Positions 8,862 through 15,020 of a DNA stretch of 15,532 nt are shown piece after piece. Each line of letters begins with the position of its first letter. Position 1 is the stretch's first letter. Below the pieces are notes generated by a model, which was not told the DNA's origin, did no database searches, and saw nothing but the letters and a program-made list of their open reading frames with translations. The stretch comes from an uncultured Arenimonas sp. (GTDB lineage: Bacteria; Pseudomonadota; Gammaproteobacteria; Xanthomonadales; Xanthomonadaceae), in assembly GCA_946480565.1 (NCBI GenBank), contig CAMLKR010000042.1:1-15532 (forward strand), written 5' to 3'. The translations under genes and the position numbers were made by a program.

Positions 8862-11288
8862 ATGGCGACGGCGGCACCCCGGGGCGGTCCGCGCGTGGCG
8901 CGGGTCGCCTGGCCTTGGAAGGGCCGCGGCGATACCGCCCGGCCCGGGCGCCGGATCCCGCGCGCCCGAACGGTGTTGATCGCCACGGGCGGCCTGCTGG
9001 CCCTGCTGTTCTGCCTGGACCGCCTGTTCCCGCCGCCGCTGCCTGCTGCCGACGGCGGCGGCGCCGTGGTGCTGGCAGCCGACGGCACGCCGCTGCGCGC
9101 CTTCGCCGACCGTGAGGGCGTCTGGCGCTACCCGGTCACGCTCGACCAGGTGTCGCCGCATTACCTCGAGGCGCTGGTCACCTACGAGGACCGCTGGTTC
9201 CGCCGGCACCCGGGCATCAATCCGTTCGCGCTGCTGCGGGCGGGCGGCCAATGGCTGGCCAATGGCCGCGTGGTGTCGGGCGGTTCGACCCTGAGCATGC
9301 AGGTCGCGCGCATCCTGGATCCGCATCCCCGCACCGCGACCGGCAAGCTGCGCCAGGGCCTGCGCGCGCTGCAGCTGGAGTGGCGGTTCTCGAAGGACGA
9401 GATCCTGACGCTCTACCTCAACCACGCGCCCTTCGGCGGCACCATCGAAGGCGTCGAGGCGGCCAGCTGGGCCTACCTGGGCAAACCCGCGCGCAATTTG
9501 TCGCAGGCCGAGGCGGCGCTGCTGGCGGTGCTGCCGCAGGCCCCCAGCCGGCTGCGCCCCGACCGCCACCCCGAGGCGGCGCGGGCGGCCCGCGACAAGG
9601 TGCTGGCGCGGATGGCGGCGCGGCAGGTCTGGTCCGCCGCCGACGTGGCCGACGCACGCATCGAACCGGTGGTGTCGCGCCGGCTGCAGCCGCCGATGTC
9701 GGCGGCGCTGCTGGCGCAGCGGCTGCGCGCCGAAGCGCCGGACCAGGCGCGCATCACCAGCACGCTCGACGCCGGGCTGCAGCGCCTGCTCGAACAGCGC
9801 CTGGCCGCGTATTTCGCCCGCCTGCCCGAACGCACCTCGGCCGCGCTGCTGGTGGTGGACAACGCCAGCCTGGAGGCGCGCGCCTACGTCGGTTCGCTGG
9901 AGTTCGGTGACGCCGCCCGTCTGGGCCACGTGGACATGGTGCGGGCGACCCGTTCGCCCGGATCGACCCTGAAGCCCTTCCTGTACGGGCTGGCCATCGA
10001 CGACGGCCTGGTGCATTCGGAAAGCCTGCTGGTGGACGCGCCCCAGAGTTTCGGCGACTACCGGCCGGCCAACTTCGACCCCGCCTTCAATGGACCGGTG
10101 TCGGTGGCCGAGGCGCTGCGCCTGTCGCTGAACGTGCCGGCCGTGGACGTGCTCGACCGGCTGGGACCGGAGCGTTTCGCCGCCCGGCTGGCGCACGCCG
10201 GCCTGACCCTGCAGCTGCCGCGTGGCGCCCGGCCGAACCTGTCGATCATCCTCGGCGGCACCGGCACGCGGCTGGAGGAGCTGGTGGGCGCCTACGCTGC
10301 GCTCAACCGCGACGGCCTGGCCGGCCCGGTGCGCTACCGCCCGGACGCGCCGCGCCAGGACCGCCGGCTGCTGTCGCCGGGCGCGGCCTGGATCGTGCGC
10401 GAGATCCTGGAGCAGCACGGCCGCCCCGGCCAGCGCGAGGACGGCTTCGACACCAGCGGCCGCCCGCGCGTGGCCTGGAAGACCGGCACCAGCTACGGCT
10501 TCCGCGACGCCTGGGCGCTGGGTGGGACGGCGCGCTACACCGTCGGCGTCTGGGTCGGGCGGCCGGACGGTACCCCGCTGCCGGGCCAGTACGGCGCGAT
10601 CACCGCGTTGCCGCTGCTGTTCGAAGTGGTCGACAGCCTGCCGCGCGCTTCCAGCGATACGCGCCGCCGCGCGCCACCCGCCGGCGTGCGCAAGCTCGAC
10701 ATCTGCTGGCCGCTGGGCCTGCCGCCGGATCCGGCGGCGCCGTCGCTGTGCCACGAAAAACGCGAGGCCCTGGCCCTGGCCGGCGTGCTGCCGCCGACCC
10801 TGCCCGAACGCGAATCGCGGCTGTGGGGCAGCGGGCGGCTGGTGCTGGAGCTGGACGCGGCCACGGGGCAGCGGCTCAGCGCCAGTTGCTCAGGTGCGCA
10901 TACCCGTCGCCGCATCGAAGTGGCGCGATGGCCCGGCCTGGCCTATCCCTGGCTGCCGGCGGCCACCCGGCGCGCCAGCACGATCCCGCCGCTGGCGCCC
11001 GACTGCGCGCCCGACGCCCTGGCGGCGATGGAAACCCTGCGCATCGACGGCCCCGGCGACGGCGCCCGGCTGGCGCGTGCGCCCGGCAGCCCGCAGGCGC
11101 CGACGCTGCGCCTGCGCGCCGTCGGCACCGACGCGCGCGTGCGCTGGCTGGTGAACGGGCGCCTGGCGGGCGAAAGCCGCGGCGGCCGGCCGTGGTTGCA
11201 CGCCTTCGACGAACCCGGCGAACAGCGCATCACCGCCCTGGCCGACACCGGCGCCTGGGCCGAGCTCCGCCTGCGCGTGCTGCGCTGA
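8862..11288 (+). CDS. pbpC: Penicillin-binding protein 1C, bifunctional peptidoglycan synthase
   Basis: An 808-residue class A PBP anchored by one transmembrane helix (about residues 38-55) after a basic cytoplasmic N-terminus. The GT51 glycosyltransferase shows EDRWFRRHPG (catalytic Glu109), GGSTLSMQ (140-147) and LEWRFSKDEILTLYLN (second Glu173). The transpeptidase has all three motifs: STLK (Ser368, Lys371), SLN (422-424) and KTGT (540-543). A C-terminal BiPBP_C-type beta domain covers about 725-808, as expected for PbpC. The start lies one base after the macroglobulin stop. No good Shine-Dalgarno is visible just upstream, so translation probably relies on reinitiation after the upstream gene. 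The only early alternative, GTG at codon 38, would remove the basic anchor flank. The gene ends 13 nt before a strong hairpin. Confidence 0.97.
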   Translation: MATAAPRGGPRVARVAWPWKGRGDTARPGRRIPRARTVLIATGGLLALLFCLDRLFPPPLPAADGGGAVVLAADGTPLRAFADREGVWRYPVTLDQVSPHYLEALVTYEDRWFRRHPGINPFALLRAGGQWLANGRVVSGGSTLSMQVARILDPHPRTATGKLRQGLRALQLEWRFSKDEILTLYLNHAPFGGTIEGVEAASWAYLGKPARNLSQAEAALLAVLPQAPSRLRPDRHPEAARAARDKVLARMAARQVWSAADVADARIEPVVSRRLQPPMSAALLAQRLRAEAPDQARITSTLDAGLQRLLEQRLAAYFARLPERTSAALLVVDNASLEARAYVGSLEFGDAARLGHVDMVRATRSPGSTLKPFLYGLAIDDGLVHSESLLVDAPQSFGDYRPANFDPAFNGPVSVAEALRLSLNVPAVDVLDRLGPERFAARLAHAGLTLQLPRGARPNLSIILGGTGTRLEELVGAYAALNRDGLAGPVRYRPDAPRQDRRLLSPGAAWIVREILEQHGRPGQREDGFDTSGRPRVAWKTGTSYGFRDAWALGGTARYTVGVWVGRPDGTPLPGQYGAITALPLLFEVVDSLPRASSDTRRRAPPAGVRKLDICWPLGLPPDPAAPSLCHEKREALALAGVLPPTLPERESRLWGSGRLVLELDAATGQRLSASCSGAHTRRRIEVARWPGLAYPWLPAATRRASTIPPLAPDCAPDALAAMETLRIDGPGDGARLARAPGSPQAPTLRLRAVGTDARVRWLVNGRLAGESRGGRPWLHAFDEPGEQRITALADTGAWAELRLRVLR

Positions 11289-11301
11289 TGACGGCGCAAA
11301 A

Positions 11302-11329
11302 GGAAAGGGCGGCCGAAGCCGCCCTTTCC
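11302..11329. terminator. Bidirectional terminator hairpin between pbpC and the peroxiredoxin gene
   Basis: A perfect 12-bp stem (GGAAAGGGCGGC at 11302-11313, GCCGCCCTTTCC at 11318-11329) with the tetraloop CGAA. It lies between convergent genes, 13 nt after the pbpC stop and 19 nt from the peroxiredoxin stop. On the - strand the stem is followed by TTTTGCGCC, giving a short U-run. On the + strand only the TTT inside the stem is available, so it should work better for the peroxiredoxin transcript. Confidence 0.75.
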
Positions 11330-11348
11330 GGAGCCATCACCGCAAGGT

Positions 11349-11828
11349 TCAGGCCAGGTGTTCAAGCACGTAGTCGGCCGAGGAAACCTTGAACTCGCCG
11401 GGGGCTTCGACGTGCAGCTGCTTGACGACGCCGTCCTCGGCGTACAGCGCGAACCGCTTGGCGCGCAGGCCCATGCCGAAGGCGGTGGCGTCGAGCTCCA
11501 GGCCCAGGGCCTTGGTGAACGCGCCGTTGCCGTCGGCGAGCATGTGCACACCGGCCGGCACGTTCTGGTCCTTGGCCCAGGCGCCCATCACGAACGCGTC
11601 GTTGACCGACAGGCAGGCGACGTCGATGCCGCGCTTGCTGAACTCATCGAACTTCTCGACGTAACCCGGCAGGTGCTTGGCCGAGCAGGTGGGGGTGAAG
11701 GCGCCGGGCACCGCGAACAGCACCACCTTCCTGCCGCCGAACAGCTCGTGGGTGTCCACGGGCTGCACGCCGTCGCGCAGTTCATTGAGGGTGGCCTGGG
11801 GAATCTTGTCGCCGATCTGGATGCTCAT
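11349..11828 (-). CDS. Peroxiredoxin, Prx5 subfamily
   Basis: A 159-residue cytoplasmic thiol peroxidase of the Prx5 type, reducing hydrogen peroxide and alkyl hydroperoxides. The signature PGAFTPTCSAKHLPGY (41-56) contains the peroxidatic Cys48 with the conserved Pro and Thr of the PxxxTxxC pocket; Arg125 in LRAKRFAL is the likely active-site Arg. The only other cysteine is Cys72 in DVACLSVND. A classical C-terminal resolving Cys is missing, so recycling probably uses glutathione/glutaredoxin or another external thiol (inference). The ATG at 11828 is preceded by GGAG six nt upstream. The length matches the family. It diverges from hsp20 and shares a possible heat-shock promoter region with it. 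Confidence 0.95.
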   Translation of the reverse strand: MSIQIGDKIPQATLNELRDGVQPVDTHELFGGRKVVLFAVPGAFTPTCSAKHLPGYVEKFDEFSKRGIDVACLSVNDAFVMGAWAKDQNVPAGVHMLADGNGAFTKALGLELDATAFGMGLRAKRFALYAEDGVVKQLHVEAPGEFKVSSADYVLEHLA

Positions 11829-11907
11829 GGCAGCTCCGGTGGGGTGGGGGAGGCGGACGCGCAGTGTACCCAGCGCGCGTGACCGGCGCGTGGGCGTGAA
11901 CGTGGGT

Positions 11908-11936
11908 TTCTGGGGCCGGGCGGAAGGTTTTTCAAC
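11908..11936 (-). promoter_or_regulatory. Candidate sigma-32-like promoter toward the peroxiredoxin gene
   Basis: Read on the - strand, GTTGAAA (from 11936) matches the heat-shock -35 CTTGAAA at 6 of 7 positions. After a 15-nt spacer comes CCCCAGAA (11915-11908), which agrees with CCCCATNT except at two positions. Transcription would start near 11901 and leave a leader of about 70 nt. The match is weaker than the divergent one. An alternative sigma-70 -10 on this strand is TACACT (rc of 11866-11871), without a clear -35. Confidence 0.35.
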
Positions 11937-11938
11937 GC

Positions 11939-11966
11939 CTTGAAGGCCCGTCGGCGGGCCCTATCT
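11939..11966 (+). promoter_or_regulatory. Sigma-32 heat-shock promoter for hsp20
   Basis: CTTGAA at 11939-11944 is a perfect core -35. A 14-nt spacer leads to CCCTATCT at 11959-11966, which matches CCCCATNT at all but one defined position. Spacing falls in the 13-17 nt range usual for RpoH promoters. A start near 11973 leaves a leader of about 40 nt ending with GGAG at 12001-12004. The gene downstream is an Hsp20, the expected kind of target. Confidence 0.75.
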
Positions 11967-12011
11967 TCCGGTCATGGCGGCCCCGCGCCGTCGAACCCAC
12001 GGAGACCAACC

Positions 12012-12452
12012 ATGAGCCTGATCCGCTATTCCGCCAGCAACCCCCGCGCCCTGCAGGACGAGATCAAGCAGGTGTTCGACAAGTTCCTCAACAACGACGA
12101 CACCGACGCCTCCAGCGTCGTCACCAGCCAGTGGGTCCCGCGCGTGGACATCAAGGAGGAAGCCGACCGCTTCCTTATCTTCGCCGACCTGCCGGGCGTG
12201 GACCCGAACGCGATCGAGGTGCAGATGGACAAGGGCATCCTTTCGATCAAGGGCGAGCGCCGCACCGAGTCGGCCGCGCAGGGCGACCGCTATTCGCGCA
12301 TCGAGCGCGCGCACGGGGTGTTCTACCGCCGCTTCGCGCTGCCCGACAGCGCCAACCCCGAGGGCATCACCGCCGCCGGCAGGCACGGCGTGCTGGAGAT
12401 CAGCATCCCCAAGCGCCCGGAGACCACGCCGCGCCGCATCCAAGTGCAGTAA
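12012..12452 (+). CDS. Hsp20 family small heat-shock protein
   Basis: A 146-residue ATP-independent holdase that binds unfolding proteins in the cytoplasm and keeps them refoldable. The alpha-crystallin domain spans about residues 41-135, beginning WVPRVDIKEE with FADLPGVDP and DKGILSIKGER inside it. The conserved A-x-x-G-V-L signature appears as AAGRHGVL (121-128). The C-terminal IxI/V anchor for oligomer assembly is IQV (143-145). The ATG at 12012 has GGAG seven nt upstream and yields the normal short N-terminal arm. The frame stays open upstream to 11940, but that part covers the promoter. cbpA follows on the same strand 127 nt later, consistent with a folding-stress cluster. Confidence 0.96.
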   Translation: MSLIRYSASNPRALQDEIKQVFDKFLNNDDTDASSVVTSQWVPRVDIKEEADRFLIFADLPGVDPNAIEVQMDKGILSIKGERRTESAAQGDRYSRIERAHGVFYRRFALPDSANPEGITAAGRHGVLEISIPKRPETTPRRIQVQ

Positions 12453-12487
12453 GCGACGCGGGCCGCCAGGGAAGGCGGCGCGTTCCC

Positions 12488-12520
12488 GGCCCGCCGCTCC
12501 GTGCGCGGAGCGGCGGGGCC
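12488..12520 (+). terminator. Strong hairpin after hsp20
   Basis: A 12-bp perfect stem (CCCGCCGCTCCG at 12490-12501, CGGAGCGGCGGG at 12506-12517) with loop TGCG, extended by two more pairs around a one-base bulge. There is no T-tract directly after it, so it may be a transcript 3'-end stabiliser or a weak terminator that insulates cbpA from hsp20. Confidence 0.5.
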
Positions 12521-12527
12521 GGAGGCG

Positions 12528-12533
12528 TACAAT
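12528..12533 (+). promoter_or_regulatory. -10 element (TACAAT) upstream of cbpA
   Basis: TACAAT matches TATAAT at 5 of 6 positions and lies just after the hsp20 hairpin. No good -35 is seen at 16-18 nt. A start near 12540 would put the following hairpin at the extreme 5' end of the cbpA transcript. It suggests cbpA can be transcribed apart from hsp20. Confidence 0.5.
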
Positions 12534-12537
12534 CCAA

Positions 12538-12560
12538 CCCGCGGCGATCCCGCGGGTTTT
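12538..12560 (+). terminator. Terminator-like hairpin at the 5' end of the cbpA leader
   Basis: A 7-bp stem (CCCGCGG at 12538-12544, CCGCGGG at 12550-12556) with loop CGATC is followed by TTTTCCTTT, the form of an intrinsic terminator. It may end readthrough from hsp20, or, being within a few bases of the predicted cbpA start, act as a protective 5' stem. The ribosome site AGAGG at 12569-12573 lies outside the stem. Confidence 0.5.
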
Positions 12561-12579
12561 CCTTTGCCAGAGGCAGACG

Positions 12580-13467
12580 ATGCAGTTCAAGGACTACTAC
12601 GAAACCCTCGGCGTGGAGCCGACGGCCGGCGAGGCGGAGATCAAGACCGCCTACCGCCGCCTCGCCCGCAAGTTCCACCCGGACGTGAGCAAGGAAAAGG
12701 GCGCCGAGGAGCGCTTCAAGGCCGTCAACGAGGCCTACGAGGTGCTGCGCGACAAGGACAAGCGCGCCGAATACGACCAGCTGCGCGCGCACGGCTACCG
12801 CCCGGGCGAGGAGTTCCGCCCGCCCCCCGGTTTCAACCCCGGCGGCTTCGGCGGAGGCGGTTTCCGCTTCGAGCAGGACTTCGGCAATGGCGGCGGCTTC
12901 AGCGACTTCTTCGAATCGCTGTTCGGCGGCGGCCGCGCCTCGGGCCGCGCGGCGCCCCAGGGCGACGTGCGCGCCAAGCTGGCGATCACGCTGGAGCAGG
13001 CCCATGCCGGCGGCAAGCAGCGCATCAGCGTCGACGGGCGCACGCTGGAAGTGAACATCCCGGCCGGCGTCGCGCCGGGCCAGGTGATCCGCCTGGCCGG
13101 CCAGGGCCGCCGCGGCGCGGGTCCCGCGTCCGACCTGCTGCTGGAGATCGACTACCGGCCGCACGGGGAATTCGAGGTCGACGGCCGCAACGTGCTCTAC
13201 ACCCTGCCGCTGGCGCCGTGGCAGGCGGCGCTGGGCGCCACCGTCAGCGTGCCGACCCTGGGCGGGTCGGTGGAGCTGCGGGTGCCGCCGGATTCGGACA
13301 CCGGACGCAAGCTGCGCCTGCGCGGCCGCGGCCTGCCGGGCAAGCCGGTGGCCGGCGACCAGATCGTCGAGATCGAGGTGCGCGCCCCGCGCGCCGACAC
13401 CGAGGCGCAGAAGGCGCTGTACCGGCAGATGGCCGAGGCCTTCGATTTCGATCCCGGCCGCGCCTGA
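12580..13467 (+). CDS. cbpA: CbpA-like DnaJ co-chaperone without zinc finger
   Basis: A 295-residue type II J-protein, about the length of E. coli CbpA (306). The J-domain (about 1-70) carries the essential HPD motif at 33-35, which stimulates DnaK ATPase. A Gly/Phe-rich linker (about 83-125) includes DFFESLFGGG. Two beta-rich substrate-binding domains follow (about 130-200 and 205-285), with DVRAKLAITLEQA and DGRNVLYTLPLAPWQAALGA. No CxxCxGxG repeats exist, which separates it from DnaJ proper. The ATG has AGAGG six nt upstream. E. coli cbpA is followed by its inhibitor cbpM; here the next gene is convergent and unrelated, so CbpM is absent locally. It sits downstream of hsp20, which suggests joint work in heat-stress folding. 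Confidence 0.93.
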   Translation: MQFKDYYETLGVEPTAGEAEIKTAYRRLARKFHPDVSKEKGAEERFKAVNEAYEVLRDKDKRAEYDQLRAHGYRPGEEFRPPPGFNPGGFGGGGFRFEQDFGNGGGFSDFFESLFGGGRASGRAAPQGDVRAKLAITLEQAHAGGKQRISVDGRTLEVNIPAGVAPGQVIRLAGQGRRGAGPASDLLLEIDYRPHGEFEVDGRNVLYTLPLAPWQAALGATVSVPTLGGSVELRVPPDSDTGRKLRLRGRGLPGKPVAGDQIVEIEVRAPRADTEAQKALYRQMAEAFDFDPGRA

Positions 13468-13480
13468 GCCCGGGCATGAA

Positions 13481-13502
13481 AAGGCCCGCTTGCGCGGGCC
13501 TT
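13481..13502. terminator. Bidirectional intrinsic terminator between cbpA and the receiver gene
   Basis: A perfect 9-bp stem (AAGGCCCGC at 13481-13489, GCGGGCCTT at 13494-13502) with loop TTGC, placed between convergent genes. On the - strand the arm ends in a run of four T, so it is best for the receiver gene; on the + strand only TTGT follows. Confidence 0.8.
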
Positions 13503-13523
13503 GTCATCCGGAGCCGGATTGCA

Positions 13524-13892
13524 TCAACCGCCGGCCAGCAGGCCGTTGATGACCTCGATCAGCTGGTTTTCGTTGAAGGGTTTGGTGATGTAGGCCTTGG
13601 CGCCCTGGCGCATGCCCCAGACCTTGTCGGTCTCCTGGTCCTTGGTGGTGACCAGGACGATGGGGATGTGCGCCGTGGTCGCTTCCTTCGAGATCGCGCG
13701 TGTGGCCTGGAAGCCGTTGAGGTTCGGCATCACCACGTCCATCAGGATCAGGTCGGGCTTCTGGGCCTTGGCGGCTTCCACGCCGGCGGCGCCGTCCTCG
13801 GCGGTCAGGGCCTCGTGGCCCAGCTTTTCAACAATGCGCTTCATGCCCATCAGCTGGGACGGGGAATCGTCGACGATCAGGATGCGTGCCAT
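13524..13892 (-). CDS. Stand-alone response-regulator receiver, PilH/PilG-like
   Basis: A 122-residue single-domain CheY-fold receiver with no output domain. The acidic pocket is Asp8-Asp9, the phosphoacceptor is Asp52 in LILMDVVMPNLNG, the switch Thr is Thr82, and the conserved Lys is Lys104 in ITKPF. VTTKDQETDKVWGMRQGAKAYITKPF-type sequence (81-106) is characteristic of PilH/PilG proteins of type IV pilus chemosensory systems. The ATG at 13892 is preceded by GGAGG seven nt upstream. The frame runs on upstream, but only as an antisense shadow of the neighbouring gene. No histidine kinase or pil gene is present in the window, so partner and role in twitching motility are inferred from sequence only. 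Confidence 0.9.
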   Translation of the reverse strand: MARILIVDDSPSQLMGMKRIVEKLGHEALTAEDGAAGVEAAKAQKPDLILMDVVMPNLNGFQATRAISKEATTAHIPIVLVTTKDQETDKVWGMRQGAKAYITKPFNENQLIEVINGLLAGG

Positions 13893-13916
13893 GAATGGGC
13901 CTCCAACAGGTAGGTG

Positions 13917-13922
13917 ATTGTA
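13917..13922 (-). promoter_or_regulatory. -10 element (TACAAT) for the receiver gene
   Basis: On the - strand TACAAT lies 24 nt before the ATG, with TTGCAC 19 nt further upstream as a poor -35. It sits in the 62-nt gap between the oxidoreductase and the receiver, and suggests independent transcription of the receiver. Confidence 0.45.
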
Positions 13923-13954
13923 TGCCGTGCCGGTGGCCTGGGTGCAAGCCGGGA

Positions 13955-14947
13955 TCAGAGCCTGACAACCGTTCGTCCGAACGACCCGCCTGCCAGCATG
14001 GTCGGGAAAACGCCGGAGAGCCCGTCCAGCGTGGTTTCCCGGGTGCAGATGGCCTCCAGGTGCGCCGGCTTCCAGGCGCCGGACAGCCGCTCCCAGACCT
14101 GCTCGCGCTGGCCGCGGGCGGTGCCGGCGGAAGCGATGCCGAGCAGGGAAACGCCCCGGATGATGAAGGGCATCACCGTGGTCGCGAGACCGGGGCCGCC
14201 GGCCAGGCCGCAGCTGGCGATGTTGCCGTAGGGCTGGATGACGCGGGTCAGGGCCGCCAGCGCCGGGTCGCCGACGTTGTCGATGGCGCCGGCCCAGCGG
14301 GCGTTCTCGAGCGGGCGCCGGGCGCCGTCGAGGGTGTCGCGGGGGAAAATCTCGCGGGCGCCCAGCTGGCGCAGGAAATCCGCGTGTTCGGCCTTGCCGG
14401 AGATGGCGTGGGCCTCGTAACCGGCGCGGGTCAGGATGTCGATCGCCAGGCTGCCGACGCCGCCGGTGGCGCCGGTGACCACCACCGGGCCCATGGACGG
14501 GGTCTGGCCGTTCATTTCCATGCGCAGCAGGGACAGGCCGGCGGTGAAGCCCGCGGTGCCCAGCACCATGGCTTCGCGCGTCGTCAGGCCGGCGGGCAGG
14601 GGGATCGTCCATTCGGACGGCAGGCGCACGATTTCCGAGTAGCCGCCATCGCGGGTTTCCGACAGGCCGCTGCCGGTGCACAGCACGGCGTCGCCTTCCT
14701 TGAAGCGCGGGTCGGTCGAGGCGACCACACGGCCGGCCACGTCGATGCCGCCCACCAGCGGGAAACGCCGCAGGATCTTGCCGGTGCCGGTGCCGGCCAG
14801 CGCGTCCTTGTAGTTCACGCTGGACCACTCGGCCTTGACCACCACTTCGCCCGGCGCAAGGTCGTCGAGCGAGATCGATTCGATGCCGGCGCGGTGGCCA
14901 CCCTCGTCGTGGATGCGGAAGGCGCGGAAGGAGGCGGGAAGGGACAT
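13955..14947 (-). CDS. YhdH/AcuI-family NADPH-dependent quinone/acryloyl-CoA reductase
   Basis: A 330-residue medium-chain dehydrogenase/reductase of the YhdH/AcuI group; characterised members reduce acryloyl-CoA to propionyl-CoA with NADPH. The N-terminal GroES-like half has SSVNYKDALAGTGTGKI (42-58) and PLVGGIDVAG (63-72), both typical of the family. The Rossmann nucleotide site is VTGATGGVGSLAIDIL (157-172). Zinc-binding residues of alcohol dehydrogenases are not evident, as expected for the zinc-less branch. The C-terminal half contains GLAGG and PFIIRGVSLLGI. The ATG at 14947 has GAGGA seven nt upstream. It is separated from lpd by a terminator hairpin, so it is probably its own unit or the first gene of a unit with the receiver. 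Family is secure; the physiological substrate is unknown. Confidence 0.92.
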   Translation of the reverse strand: MSLPASFRAFRIHDEGGHRAGIESISLDDLAPGEVVVKAEWSSVNYKDALAGTGTGKILRRFPLVGGIDVAGRVVASTDPRFKEGDAVLCTGSGLSETRDGGYSEIVRLPSEWTIPLPAGLTTREAMVLGTAGFTAGLSLLRMEMNGQTPSMGPVVVTGATGGVGSLAIDILTRAGYEAHAISGKAEHADFLRQLGAREIFPRDTLDGARRPLENARWAGAIDNVGDPALAALTRVIQPYGNIASCGLAGGPGLATTVMPFIIRGVSLLGIASAGTARGQREQVWERLSGAWKPAHLEAICTRETTLDGLSGVFPTMLAGGSFGRTVVRL

Positions 14948-14976
14948 GTTCGGGTCCTCGGTCGGGGCCTGAAAAG

Positions 14977-15004
14977 ACGAGAGGCGCCCGGGGGCGCCTC
15001 TCGT
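14977..15004 (-). terminator. Intrinsic terminator of lpd
   Basis: A perfect 12-bp stem (ACGAGAGGCGCC at 14977-14988, GGCGCCTCTCGT at 14993-15004) with a 4-nt loop. On the - strand it is followed by CTTTTC, and it lies 16 nt past the lpd stop. It separates lpd from the oxidoreductase gene. Confidence 0.8.
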
Positions 15005-15020
15005 GTTCGGGCAAGCCGGA

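Noticed and set aside
4262..9088. A very long open frame (about 1600 codons) on the - strand opposite the macroglobulin gene
   Set aside because: It is the codon-bias shadow of a GC-rich gene. The predicted protein is Arg, His, Gln and Ala rich with no recognisable motif, whereas the + strand frame has the lipobox, the thioester and known domains.
8697..10754. A 685-codon - strand frame opposite pbpC
   Set aside because: Shadow of pbpC; composition is low-complexity and there is no motif, while pbpC shows all catalytic motifs.
12501..13913. A 470-codon + strand frame overlapping cbpA
   Set aside because: Out of frame with the clear J-domain protein; it runs past the bidirectional terminator into the antisense of the receiver gene.
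13524..15014. A 496-codon - strand frame that would fuse the receiver to a long N-terminal region
   Set aside because: The extra region is an alternate frame of the oxidoreductase gene. The receiver has its own ATG, GGAGG site and upstream -10.
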